Source: Ascarosepion bandense (Eukaryota > Mollusca > Cephalopoda > Sepiida > Sepiidae). Taken from it: a DNA stretch of 64,000 nt. Shown in pieces: positions 1 to 9,848 of this stretch (the stretch's first letter is position 1; each line of letters begins with the position of its first letter). Where the stretch lies: NCBI GenBank assembly GCA_037127315.1, contig JBBBDQ010001273.1, positions 3,023,501 through 3,087,500 of the forward strand, given 5' to 3'. The notes beneath the pieces are model-generated. The model did not search any database. It was not told the origin of the DNA and saw only the letters and a list, made by a program, of their open reading frames with translations. The translations under genes were made by a program, and so were the position numbers.

Positions 1-680
1 GTATTTTACCCATAAGAGAGCAATGCTTTATCAACACACGAAATTCAGATTTTTCCATTGTTTTGAAACTTTGAAACATCTGCTTCACTTAAATATTTGT
101 AATTTGTAAACTAATAATCCGATTGGACCCAAAATTTTGTCACATACCATTTAAAGTTTAGTACTTTATAAAATCATGTAGACTTTTTATTAGTGGCGCC
201 ATCTATATGTCATGCTTTCGACTTCTTGAGTGATATGATATAAATGAATAATAGACACAATAAGATTAAATAAATAAATTGATAATAAACATAATAAGAC
301 ATTAAAATATAAATTAATAATAAACAAAATACGCTAACATTTCATAAATTATTAATTTCCGTCTGTTATTTTTAAACTAAGAATATTTTGTATTTAATTT
401 TTTTCAGAAATCTTCAACCCTAAGTCTTTATTGTCTTACGCTTAAAGATTTCTAAAGTAAATAAAATTCAATAAAATATTAGATAATTTCTGAAAATATT
501 AAATTCATTTTCAAAATTTACTAGGTAATTAAGAACAAAAAAAAAGTTCACTTACGTTTCATAAATTTATGTGAATTCTGGACAATCATCCTTATCTTGT
601 CAACACGCCTGGTTGTCAGTAATTAATCAACACGTCAAAAAACTAGACCCCCGTGATTAAGAAATCTTTGTATACTATAT
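1..680. other. AT-rich non-coding DNA
   Basis: No reading frame, repeat unit or RNA motif was recognised in this stretch. It is very AT-rich, with scattered homopolymer A and T runs. It may be the diverged left part of the dispersed repeat annotated at 681-1045, but I could not align it convincingly to anything else in the window. Confidence 0.6.
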
Positions 681-1045
681 TTCAAGCAAGTAATAATTGA
701 TTCAAATCAAATTAATTTAACTTTAAATTTACTAATTTTTCAAAAATAACGTGTCACATATGTATATTTTTTTGCAAGATTTTTAAAAACGAAAGTTAAC
801 TTTTGTTTACAAACCTGACAATATTTAAAAAATGACCGATAAACTAAAAACTCTCAAAAAGTTGAGATTCCAATAATTTGAAATACATTTGAATTTTTGC
901 TTACTGGAAAATGTATATTGAGTCATTTAGCTTTCAATTAAAGCTAAAATGAAAGCTTCAAGAAAGTTTTTTCACTTTTGAAAATTCACGTTAAAACTTA
1001 GGCATCGAAAATGAGTGGAGGTACCTAAACGAATCAGTTTGGATC
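681..1045 (+). repeat. Dispersed AT-rich repeat, copy 1
   Basis: This stretch aligns by eye along its length with 32745-33105, in the same orientation. Shared landmarks in the same order are a TCAAAAA..AA..GTCACA block, TTGCAAG followed by a T run, a GGCCGA/GACCGA-AAA block, GCTTA(C/T)TGGAAA, ACTTCAAGAAA and finally ATGAGTGGA(G/A)GTACCTAA. The two copies lie about 32 kb apart. No coding potential or terminal structure is visible, and the family is unknown to me. Confidence 0.6.
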
Positions 1046-1126
1046 GCGTGGAAAGAGGTGAAAAGTTACTACTTAGTGTCAGTGAGAAACAGAAAGAAAG
1101 AAAAGAAGAGAAAAGCTTTTAACCTA

Positions 1127-1172
1127 TCCTGCCAATACCTCATTAATAATGGACTATTCCATCTTGATAAAG
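1127..1172 (+). repeat. Short dispersed repeat (copy 1 of 3)
   Basis: About 45 bp containing CCTGCCAATAC and AATAATGGACTATT followed by CATCTTGATA. Related copies lie at 55087-55136 and 56682-56727, the first just upstream of a CR1/Jockey-like LINE fragment. The function and parent element are unknown. Confidence 0.55.
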
Positions 1173-1566
1173 AAAACGCCTATCAGAGACGTTACTTGAA
1201 TCTGATGAGAAAATGAATAAACGAAAAAAAGAAATACAAACAAACAATGAAAGGAAGATAAAAGAGTTTATTGGCTGTTTCAGATAAATGACAAAGTGTT
1301 GACAATTTCAAATTTCTTCATTTGTACCCTCTTACTTCTTTAAATAACGACCTGCATTCATATTTATGATTGTTATTGCAAAATTTTGTTAAAGTTGTTA
1401 AACTTAAATATTTAGCGATGCGATATCTTTCTAAGATATTTCATTCTCGTAGAACTCGCCATCAACTTACTCAGTCATTAATTTAAGAATTAACATTCAT
1501 CAGAAAATGAAAACTGAGAAACTGTAACATTTTCACGGCTCTTTCAAATTATTGTTATTAGTAATA

Positions 1567-1590
1567 GAAGTAGTAGTAGTAGTAGTAGTA
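1567..1590. repeat. (AGT)n microsatellite
   Basis: Eight consecutive AGT units, read directly. Confidence 0.9.
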
Positions 1591-1615
1591 CGGTAATCAA
1601 AAATAGTATAATATT

Positions 1616-2290
1616 TTGGAGGAATCACCCTTCTTCTTCTGGAAATTTTTCATCGTATTTTTTCTTTCGTATTCTTCTTCCTTTTCTTTTTTCAATTTTC
1701 TTTTTCGTTTTCGTATTCTTCTTCCCACTCTTCTTCTTTTTCATCCTTGTCTTTTTCGTATTCATCTTCTTCTTCTTCTTCTTCTTCTTCTTCTTCTTCT
1801 TCTTTGTATTCTTCTTCGTATTCTGCTACTTCTTTCTCGTCTTCTTCATTTTTTCTCTCTTCGTCGTTTTCTTCTTCGTATTTTGATTCTTCTTCCTCTT
1901 CTTTATTTTGGTATTCTTCCTCTTCATATTTTCCTCATTCTTCTTCTTTTCTTTTTCTTCTTCGTATGCTGCTTCTTCTCTCTCTTCTTCTTTATTCTTT
2001 TTCTTCTTCGTATTCTTCTTTTTCGTATTTTTTCTAATTCTTCTTCTTCCTCTTCTTCTTTTCTTTCTCTTATTTTGTATTCTTCTTCTTTTTCTTCTTC
2101 TTAGTATTCTGCTTCTTCTCCGTGTTCTTCTATTTTTCATATTCTTTATAATTATTCTTATTCTTTTTTCGTTTTCTTTTTCGTATTCTTCTTCTTCGTA
2201 TTCTTCTTTTTCGTATTCTTCTTTGTCTTCTTCTTCTAAGTATTATTCTCTTGCATCTTCTTTTTTTCTTTCTTTCTTTTCTTTTGCTTA
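1616..2290. repeat. TTC-rich polypyrimidine low-complexity tract
   Basis: An imperfect (TTC)n and TTTC-rich tract of about 670 bp, with pure (TTC)n near 1768-1802. It yields long spurious frames of Ser/Phe/Leu on + and Lys/Arg/Glu on -, which I do not treat as genes. Repeated CTTCGTATTC words suggest a decayed longer unit mixing TTC with TTCGTA. Confidence 0.85.
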
Positions 2291-2597
2291 TTTAAATCTT
2301 CGACGTTTTTACTGTATTCTCTGTATTCTCTGCCTGTCTAAACTAACACATTACCACCGACTTTGATAAAGGCCTATTTGCGTGAAGTAGAAATGCAGCG
2401 ACACCCTAGAGAGCCATTGCCGTAGGCCACAATCAATGTGACGTTAAGACCTATCCAACCTGATTCACCTCAACCGCGCCCTTTTCTCCTCGGCCCCAAA
2501 TCATCATCCCCAGACACCCGATTTGCTTCACACCTTAATTTAATTTTTAGTAAATCTATCTCACTACGTTTCGCAAACTCTGCTTTTCCTTTTCGAG

Positions 2598-3310
2598 GAA
2601 GTGACGCATTTGAAAAGCTAAGCAGAGTATTGAGATGCAGAAAGATGCCGTTGGAAACAAAGAAAAGGGCACTGGACTGTTATGTGATATCTGTCCAGCT
2701 ATATGGCAAGGAATGCTGGACACTCTCACGGATGAAGGAGAGACTCGGAGCAGCAGAAATGTAGTTCTACTGAAGGATGCTGGGGATAGCATAGATCGAA
2801 CATGTGAGCAACAGCAAGGTTTTGGAGAGGATGGAAACGAAAAGGAAACTTATATTTAACATCAGAAAAATACAGTTTCAGTTTCTGGGACACGTAATAA
2901 AGATGAAGGATAAACATGAAGCACCTAAAATGAGGTTCTACAGAAGGATCCTACGGATATCATGGATTAAGGATGTGAGCAATGATGAGGTTTTAGAAAG
3001 GATGGAAACGAAAAGGAAATTAATATTGAGCATCATGAAAATACAGATAAAGTTCCTGGGACATGTAATGAGGAAGGAAGGCTTGAGAACTTGATAGTAA
3101 CAGGCCAGATAGAGAGAAAGAGACAGGAGGAAAGCAACGGATAACATAATTGAATAGCCTGAGCAGGTGGATGACAGAACGGGAGTTGCGTGGTATAACA
3201 GGAGAAAGCGTGCTAAGAGCCACGAGGCATGTGGAGACGTGGAAAGCTATGATCGCCTACGTCCTAAAAGTACGAGGCACATAGAAGAAGAAGAATGTGG
3301 AAAGCGGGAT
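2598..3310 (+). mobile_element. LINE 3' remnant (FLGH-type RT family), internally duplicated
   Basis: This is a decayed C-terminal part of a non-LTR reverse transcriptase polyprotein. Readable stretches include KLSRVL, LETKKRALDCYV, QLYGKECWT and AAEM. The segment that follows occurs twice: about 2755-2905 and 2930-3085 both encode a version of YRR-LRISWI..VSN-EVLERMETKRKLI...KFLGHV. A degenerate end resembles the family 3' terminus (IAYVLK-RGT followed by AAGAAG). The same family is at 18365-19235, 28768-29650 (-) and 59045-59195. It is non-functional, with several stops and frame changes. Confidence 0.8.
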
Positions 3311-3525
3311 TGGATAGAGAGAAAGAGACAAGGGAAAGCAACACGAGATATTGTTAATGCGCTTTTGCAAATGGATGCTGCTGCAGTGTTTGGGAGAGAT
3401 ATCAAGAGGAAACGTCTCAAGAGAGACATCAAGAGGAAACGTCTCAAGAGAGACAAAGGATAGGGGTAAGTGGAGATCCATGAACGCCTACGTCAAGAAA
3501 AGACAGGGAACATGAAGAAAAAGGA
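3311..3525 (+). repeat. Further scrambled LINE 3' fragments with a 24-bp tandem duplication
   Basis: The stretch restarts with a block like the LINE's IEGKRD region (GATTGGATAGAGAGAAAGAGAC) and ends with a second copy of the family 3' terminus (ATGAACGCCTACGTC). Between them ATCAAGAGGAAACGTCTCAA occurs twice in tandem near 3398-3448. It is best read as a second, rearranged 3' end of the same LINE. Confidence 0.55.
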
Positions 3526-3534
3526 GTTATTTCG

Positions 3535-3672
3535 TCTGTATAAGACGACGGCCTACCCTAACTTAATGTTAGCTTACACATGGTACAAGGCCGAAAGTCT
3601 GGAGCACCATATAAGGATCGAACTCACTACTAGCAAGACCAGCTAGCTAACCATTACACCACATCGAAATGC
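3535..3672 (-). mobile_element. tRNA-derived SINE (minus strand)
   Basis: On the minus strand the sequence starts GTGGTGTAATGGTTAGCT, an A-box-like RNA polymerase III element, followed about 30 nt later by GAGTTCGATCC, a B-box. Together they make a tRNA-like head. The body runs toward 3535. A diverged relative lies at 11850-11960 (-). No CCA-ready acceptor stem is visible, so I call a SINE rather than a tRNA gene. Confidence 0.65.
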
Positions 3673-4440
3673 TCTTACTGTAGCGTAATGTATATAATAA
3701 TGTATAATGTAATGCATAGTAAACTAAACTTTTGTAAATTAGATTCTCACTATTCGACCGAAACATGCTGCCTTAGCTCACACGAAACTACTTCATTAAT
3801 CACAGAGTAAAAGTATATCGTAAATCGATGGTTTGTAAGTTTATTTGTAAAATACCGTTATTATTGAAATACTGAGTTCGATTTTCGTTGTTTTCTACAA
3901 AATGTCCCCCCAACCGTATCAGATTATACCAAGATTAGTAAAAAATCAATTGACGAACCAACTGTAGTAGCTAGCTTGATAGTGCTTTAAATTATTGCTG
4001 GTTGGTTGATTTTGTTTAGCGGTATACTAACCTCTGTTCGTCATTTAATGCCGAAATCTAAATATTTTGTACGTCATTTTAATCTTTTTAGAGTAAATGT
4101 ATGTTCATATATATATATTGCTTGTAGATCATAAAATGTATTATTGGTAATTTTACTATAAAAATGTTTTTATATTTTTAGTGTTGCGTTGATTGACATT
4201 TTACTATAAAAATATATTGTTGCTCATTTTATTATAAAAAATGTACAGTTAATTTTTGTCAGTCAGCTGTTTTGGGTCAAGATGGTCCTTTGAACAACAG
4301 CAGTTAAGAAGCATTTTCACGCACCTCCAATCTTCAGATCAGACGTCTTGTTGCCGAATTTAGTTTATAGTTATACCCAGGAAAAAATAATTTAACCTTG
4401 GTCCACTAGTTGCTCAACTAAGTGCATAAACGCAAACGTT
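3673..4440. other. Non-coding, nothing recognised
   Basis: AT-rich DNA with a short (TA)n near 4109-4120 and three repeats of TTTTACTATAAAAA-like sequence around 4150-4240. No ORF, RNA or repeat-family signature was found. Confidence 0.5.
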
Positions 4441-4560
4441 AAAAAAAAAACAATGGTTATTTATATTCAGAAAAATGTTGTTATATTTTTGTTATTATTG
4501 CAGCGTTTCGGCCGTTGTGTCCCCGCGTCTTCTTCAGACGTCTGTTGATTCTAGCAACCT
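4440..4560 (-). repeat. Retroelement/SINE tail with CTGAAGA...CGAAACG signature
   Basis: On the minus strand CTGAAGAAGACGC is followed by GGCCGAAACGCTG and an A/T-rich tail with repeated AACAAAAATA. The 3' part of the 5S-headed SINE at 27615-27936 (-) has the same kind of tail (CTGAAG...GAAACGTTGTAAAAATAAC). The CTGA-NGA...GAAAC spacing is hammerhead-like, but no convincing stem II is present. Confidence 0.45.
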
Positions 4561-6005
4561 TCAAGGAATTTTGATCGGAAGGCATTTTAACGGACGGTGG
4601 CATATTGTTCGAGCTTCGCTGTCCGTGTCCAAGCATATTTCATACTGATTTTTATTTCTAGTATGATTCAATTATTGCTCTTTCTCCCTTTGGCAATCCC
4701 AGGCATTGAACTTACAATTACTACGCCAGAATATTCACAATACAACACTAAACTATTGTCCTGTAGAATCAAGGCACTCGCTGTTTACTGTACTTCGCCT
4801 ACCTCGAGGCGGGTCCATAAGTGTACATCCAAACCAAGAATAAAATCGCTAGAACTACTCTCAAGAAACTGTCAGAGTTCTTCGAAACATTCCTTTGGTT
4901 AAATAAAGGAGGTGCTATCATATTGTTGAAATCCTAAGTATCAACTTTTCATTACTGAATTCGACGAAAATGTCAACATGGCCTCGTATCTTGTAATCGT
5001 TAATGGGAAATATATCAGAAAAGTTTATTTATGGATGGCACTGGACAATCAAACACAGAGAACTTTTAATAAATAACAAAATCTACGTCAACAGCAGAAT
5101 CAACAAGTAAAATGGAGAACGCATGTAACTATAAGTGTTATTTAGAAAACTCCCATCTGTAGCAGATTCTATTTTAGAAGTTGGGCCTAATTTACTGAAA
5201 AATATTTTAAGGGTGTAGGCATACAGAAGGCGCTTATCTCCCTTTCATGGATAAGTTGCATCCGTCACGTGACGGTCACTCCGTAAAATGATAAAAAGTG
5301 GCAGTCAAAAATCAGTTCGTTTGCAGCAACCAAACGATAAGGTTGCTTTTTTTATTCTCCCTCACCTCCACAGTATGGGCATAGATTACATCTGCCTCCA
5401 CAGCAGCTTGCAAGTCAATGGTGCCTTTTCTCTTAGGTAATATATCTTTCCCAGATATAGAATGAAGCCACAGCTCGCTGTTTCCCCTTCATGGAATATT
5501 TCCTCGCTTGGGACATAGATGAATCCGACACGTTTGAATCTGGAGTCCTAAAAATGGCTCTTCCAGCTATATGAATATTGCCATATTAAATGTAAGACCC
5601 TTCATTTTTGTTTTTCTTTGCAGTTTACTTTGCAGTGTTGATATATGTGATATATTATTCTCCGCATAGAACAGTATTATGAAGTCTCTCTGAAAAAAAA
5701 AAAGCGTGTTTGTCATTCTTTTTCCTTAAGATATTCCCTTACGTCCGTAAAATATCGGTTTTATTATATCATGGATACAATAATGACTATAACGGCCGAA
5801 ATACAAAAGAAAAAATAAATATTTCTTCCAAGCACTCCCGTTGCAAGAGAATGATTTTATAAATTTTAACGGACAGGAACACTACTTCATGTCGGATGTG
5901 TGCAGTATGGAAACGCCTGTTCTTAGTATTATTATTTATTAAGTTTTCTTTCGTTTCAGCAAAATGGCCCTATGCCTGGGGTAACTGTTGAAACTGAACT
6001 CACTA
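4561..6005. other. Non-coding, nothing recognised
   Basis: The only frame longer than 100 codons (4597-4902 +) has no recognisable motif or domain and no compositional sign of coding, so I do not call it a gene. The rest is AT-rich with short homopolymers. Confidence 0.5.
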
Positions 6006-6013
6006 TTTCGCAA

Positions 6014-6324
6014 TATGTACGCTGTGGTGCATTGGATATCAGATCGGAAAGAGAAATCGGAGAACCGAGTTCGAACTCCAGTTGAATCCCCTTGCATTCA
6101 CTTACGCACAAATACCCTTGGAAAGGGTATTAATCCATCTCTTCTATCTCTATCAATGGGTTGAATAGCAGGACAGATTGGAGTCGATAACCTTGTTTGG
6201 CAACCAGTTTAGCGCAGAAAGAAATGGTAACCTATTGCGGAAAAATCTTCTGCTTCGTCAGTTATTGATAAAAAAAGACATGATCGCCCAAGCGTGCATC
6301 ACGTATGTCACTTAACTGATTTCA
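6014..6324 (+). mobile_element. tRNA-derived SINE, Ceph-SINE-like, family 1
   Basis: The head contains GTGGTGCATTGGATATC (A-box region) and GAGTTCGAACTCC (B-box). The central block CACTTACGCACAAATACCCTT is shared by all copies of this family, and the 3' part ends GATCGCCCAAGCGTGCATCACG. An imperfect 10-bp target duplication, ATTTCRCAAT, lies on both sides. It is moderately diverged from the best copies at 63252-63560 and 51970-52276. Confidence 0.85.
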
Positions 6325-6860
6325 CAATAGTGATTTACGAGATCAGATTGTTAATATTTTTGTTTTCTTTCTCATGTCGTCATTAAAGTTTTATGACAGG
6401 TAATTTTTTCCATCGTCAATCTGGGAGACTGCTTAGTCCTTAAAGAATTACGTTTCACTTGCTTACTTGACGACTTCAAGTAAAAGCAAGCGCTACATTC
6501 CGAATAATTATATTTAAAGTATATAAGTTCACAGAGTAGCAACTGACAATATCATATATTGCTTCAAAGGCAGGCAGTATAACTAAGCGCTTATAAGATC
6601 TACAACTGCCAAAGGAGTTATCTACTAATATCTGTAAACAGAACAACAAACGATGAAAGAAGAGTGGTTCGGGGTAGGGGTATTGTGTTAGGGTAATTTT
6701 ACTAGTGACTACGGCATCCTTGTTTTGACAATCAGTATTCTAATCTTTACTAAAGAATAAATTCAGTTTCGTCTTGAAGATGGTTTTATCGTAAGTGTAA
6801 CGTTTGAACAAAATGCTTGCAAGAAAGACTTGATAAATGTGACCTCAAGTAATGTCCTGC
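6325..6860. other. Non-coding, nothing recognised
   Basis: No reading frame, repeat or RNA motif was identified. This is the spacer between a SINE and an ATCT microsatellite. Confidence 0.5.

Positions 6861-6917
<57 letters not shown>
6861..6917. repeat. (ATCT)n microsatellite
   Basis: About 14 uninterrupted ATCT units. The same motif, on either strand, recurs at 15655-15707, 50241-50362, 53937-53993, 58602-58667 and the window end. Confidence 0.95.
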
Positions 6918-6980
6918 ACCAAGTGTTTATCATATTTTTCATTATTTTTATAACTTTTATTGTAATCTAAATGTTGCAAA

Positions 6981-7062
6981 TATATATATAATTTTAAAAT
7001 TATATATAATTATATATATAATACAGCAAAAACTGATACAGCAAAACCGATCTGTCTGTGGA
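6981..7062 (+). repeat. (TA)n plus fragment of hammerhead SINE
   Basis: A short (TA)n tract is followed by ACTGATACAGCAAAACCGAT and then CTGTCTGTGGATACC. This aligns with the hammerhead region of the SINE at 26358-26492 but lacks most of stem II. It preserves the inferred GTC site and stem I 5' strand (TGTGGAT) best of the four copies. Confidence 0.5.
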
Positions 7063-7222
7063 TACCTATTTACGCTCTCACACCCTGATTGATCCCTCTG
7101 GTATGCTTTGAAAAAAAAAGTAGCTACTCTAGCATCTACGCACTGTTCATTTAGTTATGAATTAGAACACTCCCAGCTACTGGTGTGTGCTTACATAGTA
7201 TATCGCGCTAAAATTTTTATAC

Positions 7223-7345
7223 CGAGCGCCCAGAGGTAGAATCGCCGGCTGATGTCAATTCGGTTGGGTTTAGTCTTGACTAAAAGCAATCATTTGTCTT
7301 ACTGTACTGATGAGCTGTGATACAGCGAAACAAATCTGTGTGTCA
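7223..7345 (+). mobile_element. tRNA-derived SINE with hammerhead core, copy A
   Basis: Starts GAGCGCCCAGAGGTAGAATC, which matches GTGCGCCCATAGCTTAGTGG in the 26.4-kb copy. It keeps a degraded B-box (GTTGGGTTTAGTC), and the linker AAAAGCAATC leads into CTGATGAGCTGTGATACAGC then GAAA. It is about 120 bp long, older and more mutated than the copy at 26358-26492. Confidence 0.65.
7307..7345 (+). ncRNA. Hammerhead-ribozyme-like motif, copy A
   Basis: The conserved hammerhead core is complete: CTGATGA at 7307-7313, a perfect 5-bp stem II hairpin (GCTGT-GAT-ACAGC, 7314-7326), then GAAA at 7327-7330. Sequence after GAAA (CAAATCTGTG) can form a short stem III (ACA/TGT), but the cleavage-site base is G, which should block cleavage. 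Core fit is excellent; activity of this copy is doubtful. Confidence 0.6.
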
Positions 7346-7359
7346 ATGACAATATATAT

Positions 7360-7579
7360 ATGTGTCTTCTGTCGAATCAGTCGGGTTTCAGTCCCGGCTT
7401 GAGCCGTGTAAAGAGGGGAAAATTTCATAAACAGCAGCTATATACGTTTTTACGCTATGTTCTCTGGTTATCGTGTAGAACGACCGTTAAAAGCGGTTAT
7501 CGGATAGAACCCTCTTGCTGTTGGCGTTGTTTATGTATCGTAAAATAGATTTCACGCTATGCAATCGGCCTTTCTCTGA
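7360..7579 (+). repeat. Degraded pieces of the hammerhead SINE family
   Basis: GTCGAATCAGTCGGGTTTCA followed by GTCCCGGCTTGAG resembles the B-box and linker region of the same SINE (GGGTCGGGTTTCAATCC). The remainder shows no structure that I can name. The 62-codon frame here is not a gene. Confidence 0.4.
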
Positions 7580-7705
7580 CGTTGCGCCTATGTCCCAGTG
7601 GGTGAATATCCGACTGCTGTCAAATCAGTTCCGGCTTGAGGCAAAACGCTAAATCTAGCGACACTGAAGAGCTATGATACAGCGAAACAGGCTTATCTTC
7701 GGATG
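7580..7705 (+). mobile_element. tRNA-derived SINE with hammerhead core, copy B
   Basis: GCGCCTATGTCCCAGTGGGTGA (A-box region), then a degraded B-box (CAGTTCCGGCTTGAG), then the hammerhead core near 7664, ending GGATGGTG directly against a (TA)n tract. The order of parts is the same as in the 26.4-kb copy. Confidence 0.6.
7664..7700 (+). ncRNA. Hammerhead-ribozyme-like motif, copy B
   Basis: CTGAAGA (matches CUGANGA; position 7 is free), stem II GCTAT-GAT-ACAGC with one A-C mismatch, GAAA, then CAGGCTTATC, where TATC stands at the position of the inferred UGUC site. Degenerate but clearly homologous to copies A and C. Confidence 0.5.

Positions 7706-7708
<3 letters not shown>

Positions 7709-7738
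<30 letters not shown>
7709..7738. repeat. (TA)n microsatellite bounding a PLE
   Basis: Pure TA repeat. The minus-strand PLE tail ends directly in it. Confidence 0.95.
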
Positions 7739-7741
<3 letters not shown>

Positions 7742-7880
7742 GCAGGTTTCATTGAATAATATAGACAAGTTTTGTCTATTAATTTTGTGTAGGATCCGTT
7801 CATACCGTCTGATATACTTGATGGTGATGTCGTTAAAAGACAACAAAAAATCACAGTATTTGTTGAATTTTTTATCAGGT
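7739..7880 (-). mobile_element. PLE 3' tail (pseudo-LTR part), minus strand
   Basis: Read on the minus strand this is nearly identical to 9623-9763 (+): both run from ACCTGATAAAAAATTCAACA to AATGAAACCTGCATTAA. It is therefore an inverted copy of the tail on the other side of the same insertion. It is joined directly to the RT reading frame, so the 3' part of the RT, the linker and the endonuclease are missing on this side. Confidence 0.8.
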
Positions 7881-8960
7881 CTAAGTAAATTTTAAAACTG
7901 AGTTATTTTGAAACTGTTTTTGAAGTTGTAAGATTTCATTAGTATTTTTAATTGATAGTAGGATATCATCAACATATCTTAGATATATTGATGGTTTTGT
8001 AAATTTTGCAAAGGTAGTATTTTCAAGGTTAGACATGTAGAAATTACTAAAAATCGGACCAAGCACTGAACCCATGGAGACTCCGTCACGTTGTATATAT
8101 ATAGTGTTGTTTGGATCAACAAAAGGCACTTCAGTAGTACAAGCTAGTAGAATTTTTCTTAGGATGTTGGGATTAATTTTGAGTGGGGGTAATGAAGGAT
8201 TACTGTAAACATTTCTTATAATTATATCAATAGTTTCACTGACGGGTACATTAGTAAAAAGGTTTTCCACATCAAGTGAAGCTATGATTTCATTATTAGG
8301 TTTTTCACTCTTGAGGATTTGGATTGCCTCTAGGGTTGACTTTATGCTGTATTTACTCGGAAGGTAGGGTGTGATAAGCTGGTTAATATGTTTAGTTAAC
8401 TGGTATACAGGAGTAGGAATTTGGGATATGATAGGGCGGAGAGGATAGTTAGGTTTATGAGTTTTTATGGTTCCGTATATGTAACCAGGTTTATAGTCAC
8501 CAATAATTTTAGGGAGTTTTAAGGAATTCTGATCAGCGTTGTTGGCACTAATGAGTTTATTAAGTTTAGATTTTAGTTGGTGTGTCGGGTTTTTGTTAAT
8601 TTTTTTAAATTTTGTGTGGTCATGGAGTATGTGGTTGAGTTTTGTGTTGTAATCTGATTTGTTAAGTACAACAAAGATGTTAGCCTTGTCAGCTTTTTTT
8701 ACAATTATGTGAAGGTGGTTGCGTAGTTCGTGCGCGGCACTTTTTAGTTGTTTCGATAGAATTTTTGAGGAGCTTCTGCTTTTATCATGGCGATCTTTGA
8801 TTGCCTCAGCCTTAAGTAGATCTTTCAGTTCGGGTTTAACGGTTATAAGTTTTTCATCTTGTAATTTAGTGATGCTTTGATAGAGCGTTTCTATTTCAAT
8901 TTTTTTAGTAAGCTGGTTATACTTACGGTATATATGGTATATATGCACTCCAACAACCAA
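7881..8960 (-). pseudogene. Penelope-like element reverse transcriptase, truncated
   Basis: A 359-codon open frame encoding the RT domain of a PLE, an enzyme that copies element RNA into a nicked target. Visible motifs in order are YGTIKTHKP near residue 160, LRPIIS, ASLDVENLFTNVP (motif A aspartate), QRDGVSMGSVLGP (motif B) and LRYVDDIL (motif C catalytic YVDD). All catalytic aspartates are present. The frame stops at VLKFT, where homologues continue into the thumb, because the sequence jumps into the 3' tail. At the 5' side it meets the oppositely oriented endonuclease near 8925-8945. It could not make a complete PLE protein. The window also contains the more decayed relatives at 9846-11045 and 12940-14560. 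Confidence 0.85.
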
Positions 8961-9446
8961 CTAGATGAAAACATCCTAAAAAAACTCATAAATACTAATA
9001 TTTCTCCGACAGACTCTAACAAAAGAATTAAGTTCATTATATATTACACTAAATCCACTACATCTAATTCATTTGTCCGCAACGACTCTTCCCCCACCAT
9101 TAGTGATTTGCAAAAGACCAATGTAGTATATAAATTCATATGTCCATTTAGAGAATGTATCTCTAACAACCTCAATAATATCTACATCGGCCACACCACA
9201 AATTCGCTCTCACGGCGTCTGACGTTGCACTTAAATAAAAATTCAAATATATTCCGTCATTTAGAACAACACGGTTATCAACGCACACTTCTGAGAAAAA
9301 CGCTTGTTGATAACACGTACATACTCAAACAAGAAAATAATAAGCAGAAACTAAAAATCCTCGAAGCACTCTACATTAAACAGTTTAAACCTGGTTTGAA
9401 TACAATCAATTTCGATATTTCCAACAACGTACTCAAATGTCTGTAA
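8941..9446 (+). pseudogene. Penelope-like element GIY-YIG endonuclease domain
   Basis: An open frame of about 165 codons in the opposite direction to the neighbouring RT. It starts at NNQLDEN, then QKTNVVYKFICP with a conserved cysteine, INNIYIGHTT (GIY-YIG core, read NIYIG), SRRLTLHL with the catalytic-type arginine, and KILEALYIKQFKPGLN (the family glutamate). This is the nuclease that nicks target DNA for PLE retrotransposition. It ends naturally at TAA after VLKCL, followed by the 3' UTR. No RT is fused upstream: the copy is 5'-truncated at the head-to-head junction. Related fragments are at 39877-40540 (+) and 14990-15345 (-). Confidence 0.85.
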
Positions 9447-9793
9447 TCAGACCAGGGACCACAACACCACTATTTTGTCACTGTCTTCGGCCATCCGCCA
9501 CGGTAGGGATGGACTTATATTTTCAATTCAATTATCTTTATTGTTAATAGCTTAAATGTTCTATGTTTACTGTGTGTTATTATTTACTCTTTGATAATGG
9601 CTTATGTGAGCCGAAAGCTTAGACCTGATAAAAAATTCAACAAATACTGTGATTTTTTGTTGTCTTTTAACGACATCACCATCAAGTATATCAGACGGTA
9701 TGAACGGATCCTACACAAAATTAATAGACAAAACTTGTCTATATTATTCAATGAAACCTGCATTAATGAAAAAATGCTGCCAAAATACACACA

Positions 9794-9796
<3 letters not shown>
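9447..9796 (+). mobile_element. PLE 3' UTR and tail
   Basis: After the endonuclease stop the sequence runs through a TTGATAATGGCTTATGTGAG hairpin segment with CCGAAAGC at 9591-9618. It then enters the tail shared in inverted form with 7739-7880, ends TGCTGCCAAAATACACAC, and passes straight into (TA)n. The hairpin is hammerhead-like (see findings). Confidence 0.8.

Positions 9797-9845
<49 letters not shown>
9797..9845. repeat. (TA)n microsatellite shared by two PLEs
   Basis: TA repeat of about 48 bp. A plus-strand PLE tail enters from the left and a minus-strand PLE tail (GGGCAGCAATC on the plus strand) enters from the right. Confidence 0.95.

Positions 9846-9848
<3 letters not shown>

Noticed and set aside
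1616..2366. Overlapping long frames rich in Ser/Phe/Leu (+) and Lys/Arg (-)
   Set aside because: Composition artefacts of a TTC-rich tract; open in several frames at once with no domain.
3600..3672. Possible tRNA gene (minus strand)
   Set aside because: A- and B-boxes are present but no convincing acceptor or anticodon stem could be drawn, and a second diverged copy indicates a SINE.
4597..4902. 101-codon frame beginning MAYCSSFAV
   Set aside because: No recognisable domain or homologue, no supporting context; random frame of this length is expected.
6861..6917. Regular ATCT arrays as CRISPR-like repeats
   Set aside because: Pure tetranucleotide microsatellites with no spacers; eukaryotic context.
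7881..9446. A single intact PLE reading frame
   Set aside because: RT and endonuclease lie on opposite strands and do not overlap; each is truncated.
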